This document shows positions 50,679-59,358 of a stretch of DNA of 64,000 nt, piece after piece. A model generated the notes under the pieces. That model made no database searches and had not been told where the DNA came from. It worked only from the letters and a program-made list of their open reading frames with translations. The position numbers and the translations under genes were made by a program. Origin of the DNA: DSUN01 sp035527715 (GTDB taxonomy: Bacteria > Planctomycetota > PUPC01 > DSUN01); contig DATKZY010000014.1 of the NCBI GenBank assembly GCA_035527715.1, positions 1-64,000 on the forward strand, given 5' to 3'. Numbering within the stretch: position 1 is the stretch's first letter; every line of letters starts with the position of its first letter.

Positions 50679-51734
50679 TCAGATGGTCTTCAGCAGCGCG
50701 GCGAGGCGGGCGTCCCAGACGAGTTCGCGGAGGGCCGCCGACAACTGGGTGAGCTTGATGCCCAGGCGAGTCCACTCGGCAGCGTCGAGGGTCTTCGCGT
50801 CGCGCAGGCGGGCACGGAAGGGCTCGGCCTGGGTGCGGACCACGTCGAGGCGGTCGGCGATCTCCTTGCGGAAATCCTCAGACAACTCGTTGGCCGCGCC
50901 AGCCGCGAGGGCCGCAATCTGGGCGTCCAGCGCCTTGAGCGCCTCGCGGGCCATGGCCAGATAGGCGCGGCCCGCCTCGCCGGCCTCGGTGAAGACGAGG
51001 ATGGGGCCGCGGCGGTCGCCCTTGCGGACCTCGGCGGCCAGCTTGCCCAGCATCTCCTCGGTCGGCGAGAGCAACAGGTGACCGAAGCGGGCGGGGTCGT
51101 GGAAGTTCGCCATCGTCTGCGACCAGTTCGACCACTCGCGGCTGCCGCCCGCGTAGCGGTCGCGGCAGACGTTGAGCCCGACGACCATCCCCGGCTTCGG
51201 ACCCTCGATGCCGATCTCCTTCCACGGGATGGCCATCTCCAGCTCCCAGCCCTTCTCGACCGCCCTCGTGGCCAACTTCGTCGTGCTGTTCCACGACGGG
51301 TCGTTCCTGTGGCCGTCGAAGAAGGAGCCTGCGAGGTTGACGGCGAACTGATAGTAGTCGCTGTGGCTGTGCCTCGGGTCAACGAAGACCTCGATGGTCT
51401 CGCCGCGGAAGCAGCCGCTGGAGTCGCGCCCCGCGGCGGTCGGGGTGAGCTTCGCCGCGTTCGGCTCGTCGCAGTGGACGCCAAGGTAGAGGTGCTGATC
51501 GTCGTAGGCGGCGCGGAACGAGGTCTGCACGTCCATCAGCTTCGGCTTGTTGTAGAGCGTGAAGCCGCTGACCAGCGGCGCCTTGGCCCAGCACGCGTCC
51601 TTCAACGTCCCATCAATCGTTGGCGCCGCGTCCAGGCGCGGGCAAGGATAGACCTTGATGGGATACTCGTCAGCAACGAGCGTCATGGTCGCCGCCAAGA
51701 GGCTCAACGGGATGAGGAGGAGCGTGCGTTTCAT
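50679..51734 (-). CDS. Exported CBM9-like domain protein
   Basis: A 351-residue protein with signal peptide MKRTLLLIPLSLLAATMTLVA. Residues about 30-215 match the carbohydrate-binding CBM9/DOMON-like fold (APTIDGTLKDACWAKA, YLGVHCDEP, ETIEVFVDPRHSHSDYYQF, WELEMAIPWKEIG). The rest is a helical tail, rich in Ala and Glu. It should bind a sugar outside the cell. Its ATG overlaps the stop of the upstream GH-type gene (ATGA), so it is the last gene of that operon. A second 3' remnant of a homologue lies at 48867-48938. Confidence 0.88.
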   Translation of the reverse strand: MKRTLLLIPLSLLAATMTLVADEYPIKVYPCPRLDAAPTIDGTLKDACWAKAPLVSGFTLYNKPKLMDVQTSFRAAYDDQHLYLGVHCDEPNAAKLTPTAAGRDSSGCFRGETIEVFVDPRHSHSDYYQFAVNLAGSFFDGHRNDPSWNSTTKLATRAVEKGWELEMAIPWKEIGIEGPKPGMVVGLNVCRDRYAGGSREWSNWSQTMANFHDPARFGHLLLSPTEEMLGKLAAEVRKGDRRGPILVFTEAGEAGRAYLAMAREALKALDAQIAALAAGAANELSEDFRKEIADRLDVVRTQAEPFRARLRDAKTLDAAEWTRLGIKLTQLSAALRELVWDARLAALLKTI

Positions 51735-54700
51735 CGGGTGGCCTCCTTCACGGTGAGGGGCACGGCCTCGGCCTGGTCGGTGAAGAGGTCAATCAGGCGA
51801 ATCTCCCACTTGCCTGGCGGATCGTTGAAGGCGATGGGCAGCGTTACTTCCTTCGGCTCCTTGCCCACGAGAATGACCTGGTCGAGCCATTCGGCTGGCT
51901 TGCCGTCGGGGGTCGCGGCCCGCAGGCGAAGGGCGTGGAGGCCCGCGGCGCCGGGCACTTCGAGCCGCAAGCGGGCAAGCTCGCCCTGTGCGACCTCGGC
52001 CTTGCCGAGCGACGCCTTCACGCGAGGCAGTTCCCCGGGCGCGAGGACGAGGAATGTCGCCCGCGACGCGAGGACGCGCGTGGCGAACGCCTTCTGCTGC
52101 CCCAGGGCCTTCTTGAGGCGGAGGTCGTAGACGAAGCGCGGCTCGGCAAGCTCGACCTGCACACCCTCGTCCTCGCCCTTCTCGCGCCAGAGGGCGACGA
52201 TCTCAAGATCACCGTTGCGCCAGCGGAGCGTCTCGAGGTTACGGGTGCGCTGCCCTTTCGTCTTCAGGGCGACCGCCGGCTTCGCGCCGACGATGCGGAA
52301 GACTTCGGCCAGCAGGCCCGCGGCGGCCTCGTTCCCGTCAGTCTTGTAGAATGAGGGATACGCGACCATTGGGAAGTTCATCAGCAGGACCTGGCCCTTG
52401 CCGACCTCTCTCCCCTTGTGCACGATCATCAGCGGCTTCTCGCCGCAGTGGCCACCAACGTCCACTCGGGCCGCTGGCTCCGCGCCGAGGTCGCAGGCGG
52501 CCTCGAAGCTGAACTCGAAGCCCTCAAGCTTCACCTCGGCCCTGCCCTTGACGGCCGGGCCGCGCCCCGTGCGGCGGATGCCGAAGAGCTTGTCGAGGCA
52601 GCCTTGCTCAAGGGGCTTGCAGTGGCCGTCGTAGAGGCCGGGCCGCACGTCGGCGATGACGGCGCCGCCGCCCCGGGCGAATGCCCCGATGGCCGCGGCC
52701 TCCTTCGGGCCAATCGCCTCGGCACGCGAGAGGATGAGCACCTTGAACCGCTTCGCGTCGAACTCGCCGAGGCGGAGCTGGCGGTCGGTGACATAGGAGA
52801 AGTTCAGCCCCAGGTCGCGAATGGCGCGGTGCCAGGCGATGTGGTTCTGCTCGACGCCGTCGTAGCTGCCGTCGAGCTGAGCCGCGTAGCACGAGGGGTG
52901 GGAGAAGAGGATGGCGATGCCGTCGTCCTGCCTCTCCGAGTGCAGGAGCAGGTCGCCGAGGCCGTCGCGGACGATTTGCGTGTCCTCGACGATCTCCTTC
53001 GTCACCGGCCACGGCCCCAGGTGCGGCGCGAGCCAGCCGTGGAACCGCCCGATGCAGTCCCACCGCCACCACCACACGCTGTCGCAGCCGCGCGTGACCA
53101 TGCGCCAGTATTTCGCGAGGAGCGACGGGGCGTCCTTCGTGTAGCCCATCCAGTTGGCCCGCGGGAAGTCGCGCGGGGCAATCGAGCGGAGCACCTCGTC
53201 CGCCGTGCCGGGATAGGGCGACCAGAACTCCAGCTCGCGGGCGAAGAGGTCGAGGTCGTCGCCCGCGGCGAAGCGGCCCGCGCCCTCGAACCCCGTGCGC
53301 GACTGCGGGTCAATCGCCCGGTAGGCGGCGGCGAAGCGCTTGCAGAACTGCACGTAGTTCCACGAGCGGAACGCCTCGCGGTCGAACCAGCGGGGGTAGT
53401 TCTTCTGCCGCCTCGCCTCCGCGCCGGTGTTGTCGTCGGGCGTGAGGAGCTCGACCTCGTCGAAGCTCTTGCAGGTGCTGCCCCACGAGGCGTTGAGCGC
53501 ATCAATCGCGCCGTATTCCTTCGCCAGGTACCGGCGGAATGCCTTGAGGCAGTGGGGGCTCGTGCACGAGCCGCGCACGTGGTTCTCGTCGCCGAGCGAG
53601 TAGACGAAGACGCCGTGCTGGCGGGAGCCGCGGTACTTGTCGGCGAGGGCCTGGACGTGTGCGGCGACCTTCGCCTCGTCGTTCCAGCAGAACGGCTTCA
53701 TCACGCCCTTGTCATCGTGGCTCTCCAGGATGCGGGTCGTGTAGGGCACCCAGGCGATGTCGTGGGCAGCGACGATGCGGGGCGGCGTGCCGCCCTTGAG
53801 CTGAAGCGTCGCGCCCAGCCGCGCCAGGCTCTCCTCGGCGTAGGGCGCGAGCGAGCCGGTCGGCACGTCCCAGATGAGGAAGTTGAACTGCCCTCGGTTC
53901 CGCTTCACGACGTTGAACCAGGCGTGGGCGCTGGCCACCTCGCCGCCTTTGTCCGCAAGCGCGGCCTCGACGCGCACGAGCATCGGCAGCCACGGCTCGA
54001 TGGGGAAGTCGAACTTCGCGCCCTCCTTGGCGGGCAGTTCCGCCTGCTTCAGAATGCGGTCGCGGCGGTCGCGCAGGCGCACGAGCAGGCGGTCGCCCGC
54101 CTGCGCCGCGCCGGCCAGTTGGACGGTTCCGATGATCCGCTCGCCGATCTCGCCGAAGGGGCACTCCAGGTTGACGGCCGTCACGCGGCGGCCTGCGGCG
54201 ATGGTGAAGGGCCGCGTTGCCCAGCCCTCGATCCCCTTGGCGCCGCGGGCGATGACGTCGAGATGGTAGTCGTCGGCCCGGAGCTTCGGAAGGTCTCTGA
54301 GGATCTCCCCTTCGGCCTCCGCGGTCTTGGCCCCCTCCAGAGGCACGATGGCCCCATCCTGCCTCCTCAGGCGGCACTCGATCGTCAGCTCGGCGCGCTG
54401 GGGATTGCGCCAGGCGAACCCGATGGCCTTCTGCGGCAGCTTGCTTCGCTCGAACTCGGCGAGCGCAAATCGGGGCTGCAACTCGACCTGCGGCTCCTTG
54501 CCCGCCGCCCAGAGGATGGCTCGCCCGAGCCGCTCCTGCCAGGACTCGTAACGACTCTGCCACCCGACCTCATAGGGGATGTCGGGCGGCTTCGCAAGCT
54601 GCACGCCCCTGCCCTTCCCCACCTGGTATGCCGCGACGGCCTTGGGGTCCTCGGGAAACTGCGGCGGGTCCTTGACGCGATTCGCTGGCTTCAGGACCCG

Positions 54701-55153
54701 CGTGTCGCTGGCGCCCACCAGCACGATGCCCGCGCCGTCGGTGACGGCCTTGAGGACTTTGTATTGCATCTCGCTGGAGAGATTGGTCGGCGGGATGCCG
54801 AGGAAGAGATAGCAATCGTAGGGCTTCTCGGCGAGGCGGAGCATGCGGGCGACGCCCAGGTCGCCGCCGTGCCAGCCCTGCTTGTTACTGTCCACGATCT
54901 GCGCCCAGAAGACCGCATCCACGTCCACGTCGAAGCGTTGCTTCAGCTCGACGCCCTCGCGGGGCGTGGTGCCGCGGCCGTTGCAGAACATCAGCACGCG
55001 GAGCCTGCCGCGGGCGTAGGGCTTGGCCCACTTCGTGTGGGGCGTCTCGAACTCGGTGGACATCTGGTGGTCCAGCTCGAGTTCCGCCGCGTCCTGGGCG
55101 GCCGCTGCGCCCACGCAGCAGAGGAGGAGAAGGGAGAATGCAAGCGCCCTCAT
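51731..55153 (-). CDS. Large secreted glycoside-hydrolase-like protein (GH42/GH-A type)
   Basis: A 1140-residue exported protein (signal MRALAFSLLLLCCVGAAAA). An N-terminal DUF4159-like/glutamine-amidotransferase-like part (about 25-210) and beta domains precede a TIM-barrel region (FVYSLGDENHV, FRRYLAKEYGAIDALNASWG, SRTGFEGAG) resembling beta-galactosidase GH42, with Glu in DEN and FEG as candidate acid/base and nucleophile. A trimerisation-like flavodoxin fold follows, then C-terminal beta domains. AAAGGAGAGGCC precedes the ATG. Activity is inferred from fold only. Confidence 0.8.
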   Translation of the reverse strand: MRALAFSLLLLCCVGAAAAQDAAELELDHQMSTEFETPHTKWAKPYARGRLRVLMFCNGRGTTPREGVELKQRFDVDVDAVFWAQIVDSNKQGWHGGDLGVARMLRLAEKPYDCYLFLGIPPTNLSSEMQYKVLKAVTDGAGIVLVGASDTRVLKPANRVKDPPQFPEDPKAVAAYQVGKGRGVQLAKPPDIPYEVGWQSRYESWQERLGRAILWAAGKEPQVELQPRFALAEFERSKLPQKAIGFAWRNPQRAELTIECRLRRQDGAIVPLEGAKTAEAEGEILRDLPKLRADDYHLDVIARGAKGIEGWATRPFTIAAGRRVTAVNLECPFGEIGERIIGTVQLAGAAQAGDRLLVRLRDRRDRILKQAELPAKEGAKFDFPIEPWLPMLVRVEAALADKGGEVASAHAWFNVVKRNRGQFNFLIWDVPTGSLAPYAEESLARLGATLQLKGGTPPRIVAAHDIAWVPYTTRILESHDDKGVMKPFCWNDEAKVAAHVQALADKYRGSRQHGVFVYSLGDENHVRGSCTSPHCLKAFRRYLAKEYGAIDALNASWGSTCKSFDEVELLTPDDNTGAEARRQKNYPRWFDREAFRSWNYVQFCKRFAAAYRAIDPQSRTGFEGAGRFAAGDDLDLFARELEFWSPYPGTADEVLRSIAPRDFPRANWMGYTKDAPSLLAKYWRMVTRGCDSVWWWRWDCIGRFHGWLAPHLGPWPVTKEIVEDTQIVRDGLGDLLLHSERQDDGIAILFSHPSCYAAQLDGSYDGVEQNHIAWHRAIRDLGLNFSYVTDRQLRLGEFDAKRFKVLILSRAEAIGPKEAAAIGAFARGGGAVIADVRPGLYDGHCKPLEQGCLDKLFGIRRTGRGPAVKGRAEVKLEGFEFSFEAACDLGAEPAARVDVGGHCGEKPLMIVHKGREVGKGQVLLMNFPMVAYPSFYKTDGNEAAAGLLAEVFRIVGAKPAVALKTKGQRTRNLETLRWRNGDLEIVALWREKGEDEGVQVELAEPRFVYDLRLKKALGQQKAFATRVLASRATFLVLAPGELPRVKASLGKAEVAQGELARLRLEVPGAAGLHALRLRAATPDGKPAEWLDQVILVGKEPKEVTLPIAFNDPPGKWEIRLIDLFTDQAEAVPLTVKEATR

Positions 55154-55176
55154 GGCCTCTCCTTTCCTGCGAGCGG

Positions 55177-56253
55177 TTACGTGTTCCTGACAAACCATTC
55201 GAGGAGCTGTTCGGCCTCGGACTGGGTTTTCGTGGAGGTGCCGTAGAAGACCTTGTCGGGGCGCAGCTCGCGGTGCATGGCCTTCAACTCGTCGGGCGTG
55301 CCCCAGGCCTGCACGGCTTTGCCGCCCCGCTGGACCCGCTTGAGGAGGTCGAGGTGGTGGATGTGGCCGCCGTGGCCCGCGCCGGGCACATACGAGAGGG
55401 TGTGAAGGCCGCGGCTGGCGCACAGGTCGTCGGTGTGGACGACGGCGCCGGGGCCGTCCCAGTGGTACAGCGCGTGCTTGGCAATCGCCGCCTCTTCCTC
55501 AAGGGCGGGCAGCACCCAGCGGCGGAACATGGCGGGGCCGATCATGCAGCAGAAGTCGCACTGGAGACACGTCGCGCCCTCCATCGAATAGAAGCCGTGG
55601 ACGTAGCCGCGTTCGTCCATGCGTCCCGCGTCGCGGCAGGCGTCCCAGAGGACAGGGAAGATGGCGCGGGCGTCGGCCATCGCGCGGTCAACCACCTCGG
55701 GCTGCTCGATGCAGTCGAGGCAGAGGCGCTGCGGGCCGCGGAGGGCGGCCAGGAGGTCCATGTTGGTGTGCAGGTCGGGCATGGTGAGGAGCATCTTGCC
55801 CGCCATGCCCTCGGCGCCGCGGCGATAGAGCGCCAGGAGCCGCTGCCAGAGCGGGTGGCCCTCCTGGAGGCGGAGGGGCAGGGCCGCCTCCCAGTCGTCA
55901 ACGCAGGGGACGGACCAGTTGGTCTCGGGCGACTCGTTGCTCCAGCGCAGCTCGGCGCCGCAGAAGACGGCGACTTCGTCGGGGCCGAAGCTGGCGAAGA
56001 AGGCGGGGATGGCCTCGCCGCCCCAGAACGTGCCCTCCGCGTTGGCGAGGGCCGTGGAGACGACGTCGTCGAGGTCGCCGAAGACATGCTGCCTGTAGCT
56101 CCGTCCCTGCGCGGGCGGGAAGCCCTCGCGCCGGGCGGTCACGGCCACGAGCGGGCGGTCAATGATGTCGCCCGCGTAGAACGCCTGGAACCGCCTGTCT
56201 GCCTCCTCCAGGTCGGGCTTGAAGGCCAAGGGGGCAGGTTTCCGAGTGCTCAA
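55177..56253 (-). CDS. URO-D-superfamily protein (uroporphyrinogen decarboxylase-like)
   Basis: A 358-residue protein of the URO-D/corrinoid methyltransferase fold. It has the family's barrel features (DLHTNMDLLAALRG, DDLCASRGLHTLSY) and a Cys-rich CLQCDFCCMIGP. Planctomycete and Verrucomicrobia relatives occur beside carbohydrate genes and are not heme enzymes; methyl transfer or demethylation is possible. I use TTG 56253 because GGAG lies 9 bp upstream; a longer GTG frame would start inside the upstream gene. It sits between the dehydrogenase and the GH-like gene in one operon. Confidence 0.83.
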   Translation of the reverse strand: MSTRKPAPLAFKPDLEEADRRFQAFYAGDIIDRPLVAVTARREGFPPAQGRSYRQHVFGDLDDVVSTALANAEGTFWGGEAIPAFFASFGPDEVAVFCGAELRWSNESPETNWSVPCVDDWEAALPLRLQEGHPLWQRLLALYRRGAEGMAGKMLLTMPDLHTNMDLLAALRGPQRLCLDCIEQPEVVDRAMADARAIFPVLWDACRDAGRMDERGYVHGFYSMEGATCLQCDFCCMIGPAMFRRWVLPALEEEAAIAKHALYHWDGPGAVVHTDDLCASRGLHTLSYVPGAGHGGHIHHLDLLKRVQRGGKAVQAWGTPDELKAMHRELRPDKVFYGTSTKTQSEAEQLLEWFVRNT

Positions 56254-56275
56254 CGCTTGTCTCCAGAGGGCTAGA

Positions 56276-57322
56276 TCAGGGCTCGCCAACACGCACGAGA
56301 ACCTTCAGACCGACCTTCTGCTTCATGATCTCGATGCCGTCGAGGATGCGGTCGAGGGGGACCTCGTGGGTGATGAGCTTGCCCGCATCCACGGCGCCGC
56401 GCTCGAGGAGGCGGAGGGCCTCGCGGCCCTGGGCGGCGGTGGAGTCGGAGCAGCCGACGACCGAGATCTGGCCGTAGTGGACGACGCGGCTGTCGAGCGT
56501 GATGCCGGATGCGCCCTTGGGCAGGCTGGCGAAGAGGCTCACGACGCCGCCCTTCGCGGCGAGGTGGACCGATTGCTCCTGCGCCGCGCGGTCGGGGGCG
56601 CACACGATCACGCGGTCGGCGCCGCGCCCGTCCGTTAGCGCCTTGACGCGGGCAACCACATCCTCCTCCTCCGAGCAGATGACCGCGTCCACGTCGAACC
56701 GCGCGGCCAGCTCGCAGCGGGCCTTCGAGCGCTGGACGGCGATGACCTGCGCGGCGCCGCGGGCGCGGGCGACCTGGATGTGCATGCAGCCCAGCGGCCC
56801 CGCGCCGACGACGGCCACGCTCATCCCCTGCCCTACCCGGGCAATCTCCTGGGCGTTGATCACGCAACTGAGCGGCTCCGTGAGCGCCGCGGCACGGCTG
56901 GAGAGCGTTTCGGGCACTCTCAGCACGTTGCCCATTCGGATGGCGTGGGCGGCGATGGGGATCCGCTCGGCGAATGCCCCCTGGTAGGCGGCGCCCACGC
57001 AGTTCGCCTTCGGGCACAGATTCGGCAGGCCGTGCTCGCACAGGGTGCAGGCGCCGCAGGGCACGGTCGTGGCCATCGTCACACGGTCGCCCGCCTGGAA
57101 GCCCTTCGCGTCGGGCGGGACCTCGACCACCGTGGCGACGAACTCGTGGCCGAGGATGGAGCCAGGGGGGAAGCGCGGATTCTCGGTGAAGAAGAGCTTG
57201 TAGTCGGTGCCGCAGATGCCGCAGCAGTCCACGCGGCCGAGCAGCCCGCATGGCTCTGGGCGCGGGTCGGGCACCTCGCGGAGGTCGAAGTGCCCTGGCC
57301 CGCCATAGACGATCGCCTTCAT
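56276..57322 (-). CDS. Zinc-dependent alcohol/polyol dehydrogenase (MDR)
   Basis: A 348-residue medium-chain dehydrogenase. CGICGTD and GHEF hold the catalytic zinc, CGACTLCEHGLPNLC the structural zinc, and VVGAGPLGCMHIQVARA the NAD loop. It most resembles sorbitol, threonine or ribitol dehydrogenases. The start follows AGGGCAAGGCC. It heads the operon of URO-D-like, GH-like and CBM9-like genes, suggesting oxidation of a sugar released outside the cell. Confidence 0.92.
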   Translation of the reverse strand: MKAIVYGGPGHFDLREVPDPRPEPCGLLGRVDCCGICGTDYKLFFTENPRFPPGSILGHEFVATVVEVPPDAKGFQAGDRVTMATTVPCGACTLCEHGLPNLCPKANCVGAAYQGAFAERIPIAAHAIRMGNVLRVPETLSSRAAALTEPLSCVINAQEIARVGQGMSVAVVGAGPLGCMHIQVARARGAAQVIAVQRSKARCELAARFDVDAVICSEEEDVVARVKALTDGRGADRVIVCAPDRAAQEQSVHLAAKGGVVSLFASLPKGASGITLDSRVVHYGQISVVGCSDSTAAQGREALRLLERGAVDAGKLITHEVPLDRILDGIEIMKQKVGLKVLVRVGEP

Positions 57323-57427
57323 GGCCTTGCCCTGAGTGGACTCTCACGTCGGAACGGCGCCGTTCTCGTTGCGGAGTCTACACCCGCGGGCCGATCCGGT
57401 CAAGGCCGTGCGAGGCCAAAGTGGACC

Positions 57428-57455
57428 TTGACTGGGGATAGGCTTTCTGGATAAT
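57428..57455 (+). promoter_or_regulatory. Promoter of nagB
   Basis: TTGACT, a 16-bp spacer and GATAAT, 63 bp before the start codon. Confidence 0.6.
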
Positions 57456-57518
57456 AGAGATTCTGCCGCAGCCGGCTGTGCGAGGGTGTGTCCCAAACGG
57501 TGCCCGGAGGAGACAGGC

Positions 57519-58262
57519 ATGAGAGTCGTGGTCGTCAAGTCGCTCGAGGACATGGGGAAGGAAGCAGGGGCCATCGTGGCCGAGGGGATGCGCGCGAAGC
57601 CGCACTACGTGGTGGGCCTCGCCACGGGAGACACCCCGAAGCCGCTCTACCGCGAACTCATCCGCCTCCACAAGGAGGAGGACATGGATTTCTCGACGAC
57701 CGTGACCTTCAACCTGGACGAGTACCTCAACCTCCCGGCGACGCACGACCAGAGCTATCGGTACTTCATGGACCACGAGCTGTTCAACCACGTGAACATC
57801 GTGAAGGCCAACACCCACGTGCCCGACGGGATGTCGGACGACGTGGAGACGCACTGCATGGTGTATGAGGCGATGATCGAGGATGTGGGGGGGATGGACT
57901 GCCAGGTGCTCGGGATCGGGCGGAACGGCCACATCGGATTCAACGAGCCCGGCTCGTCGCTCGCCTCGCGGACGCGTGCCGTGGACCTGACGGACGACAC
58001 GATCGAGGCGAACTCCCGCATGTTCGCCAACATCGAGGACGTGCCGAAGCGCGCCATCACGATGGGCATCGGCACGATCCTGGAGTCCGAGAAGATCATT
58101 ATGCTGGCCACGGGGCCTGGGAAGGCGGCTGCCGTGGCCGCGGCGCTCGAGGGCCCCGTGTCGGTCAAGTGCCCCGCGAGCGCCCTCCAGCTCCATCCCG
58201 ACGTGACGTTTGTGATCACCGAGGACGCGGGGTCGCGGCTGACGCTGAAGTTCCGGCGGTGA
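57519..58262 (+). CDS. Glucosamine-6-phosphate deaminase (NagB)
   Basis: A 247-residue aldose-ketose isomerase-deaminase that converts glucosamine-6-phosphate to fructose-6-phosphate and ammonia. Family motifs are VGLATGDTPKPLY, FNLDEYLNLP and LGIGRNGHIGFNEPGSS with the catalytic His. GGAGGAGACAGGC precedes the ATG. It begins a plus-strand series with pta and ackA; acetate from N-acetylglucosamine-6-phosphate deacetylation could feed those two enzymes, which would explain the grouping. NagA is not seen here. Confidence 0.96.
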   Translation: MRVVVVKSLEDMGKEAGAIVAEGMRAKPHYVVGLATGDTPKPLYRELIRLHKEEDMDFSTTVTFNLDEYLNLPATHDQSYRYFMDHELFNHVNIVKANTHVPDGMSDDVETHCMVYEAMIEDVGGMDCQVLGIGRNGHIGFNEPGSSLASRTRAVDLTDDTIEANSRMFANIEDVPKRAITMGIGTILESEKIIMLATGPGKAAAVAAALEGPVSVKCPASALQLHPDVTFVITEDAGSRLTLKFRR

Positions 58263-58310
58263 GCCGGCGCGGCGAAACGCCTCCCCGCATGCCCACTGGA
58301 CGGGCCGGCC

Positions 58311-59312
58311 ATGGAAATGGACGTTGCCGAGCGCTTCCGGGCGCTCGCCCGCGAAACGCCGAAGCGCATCGTCTTTCCTGAAGGCAGCGACCTGCGGATC
58401 CTCGAGGCGGCAGCGGCTTGCGCGCGCGAGGGGATCTGCGAGCCCATCGTCCTCGGCTTCGCCGACGAGTTGCGCGCCGCCGCACAGCAGGCGGGGCTGG
58501 CCCTCGACGGCGTGGAGCTCCGCAACCCGGCGGAGCAGCTCGCCCTCGACCGCTACGCCCACGCCTACACCGAGCGGCGGCCCAACGTGGACGATGCGAC
58601 CGCCCATCGCGTGCTTCGCCGCAACCTGCTGTTTGGCGCCATGATCGTCAGCACGGGCGGCGCCGACGGCATGGTCGCCGGCGCCACCTGCCCCAGCGCC
58701 CGCGTCATCGAGGCCGGCGGCCTCGCCATCGGCCTGGCGCCCGGAGTCTCCGTCGCCTCCAGCATCTTCGTCATGGTCCTCCCCGACTCCTGGCCGGCAG
58801 AGGAGCGGGTGCTGGTCTACGCCGACGCGAGCGTGAACGTGGACCCGACGCCGGAGCAGTTGGCCGACATCGCGGTGACGTCGGCCCGCACGGCGCAGCA
58901 GACGCTGGGGGTCACCCCGCGGGTCGCGCTGCTCTCCTGCTCGACCAGGGGCAGCGCGGTGCATCCCCGCATTGAGCGCGTCGTGCAGGCAGCACGACTG
59001 GCGCGGGAGAAGGCGCCCGACCTGGCGATTGACGGCGAGCTCCAGGTGGATGCCGCCCTGGTGCCGCGCGTAGCCAAGTACAAGTGCCCGGACAGCCGCC
59101 TTGCGGGCCGGGCCAACGTGCTGATCTTCCCGGACCTGGATTCGGCGAACATCGCGTACAAGCTCACGCAGTACCAGGCGCGGGCGAGGGCCTACGGGCC
59201 GCTGCTCCAGGGCTTTGCCAGGCCGGTCTCAGACCTTTCGCGCGGGGCCACGGCGGACGACATTGTGACCGTGGCCGCCTTCATCGGCGTGCTGGCCCAG
59301 GGCCGCCACTGA
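58311..59312 (+). CDS. Phosphate acetyltransferase (Pta)
   Basis: A 333-residue enzyme interconverting acetyl-CoA and acetyl phosphate. KRIVFPEGSDLRILEAAA starts the fold, GADGMVAGATCPSA and LSCSTRGSA, VDAALVPRVAKYK and LIFPDLDSANIAYKL are hallmark segments. It is the short, single-domain form. The start is at ATG 58311 or two codons later. It lies 48 bp after nagB and 46 bp before ackA. Confidence 0.96.
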   Translation: MEMDVAERFRALARETPKRIVFPEGSDLRILEAAAACAREGICEPIVLGFADELRAAAQQAGLALDGVELRNPAEQLALDRYAHAYTERRPNVDDATAHRVLRRNLLFGAMIVSTGGADGMVAGATCPSARVIEAGGLAIGLAPGVSVASSIFVMVLPDSWPAEERVLVYADASVNVDPTPEQLADIAVTSARTAQQTLGVTPRVALLSCSTRGSAVHPRIERVVQAARLAREKAPDLAIDGELQVDAALVPRVAKYKCPDSRLAGRANVLIFPDLDSANIAYKLTQYQARARAYGPLLQGFARPVSDLSRGATADDIVTVAAFIGVLAQGRH

Positions 59313-59358
59313 GCGAGCGGCTCCATCCGTCCGACCCGTCCCATCTGGCAGAGGCACA

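Noticed and set aside
49164..55246. Plus-strand open frames of 988 and 942 codons opposite the Tat oxidoreductase, CBM9 and GH-like genes
   Set aside because: They show Val/Glu/Ala/Arg-rich low-complexity composition without motifs, while the minus strand encodes signal peptides and recognisable domains with coupled starts.
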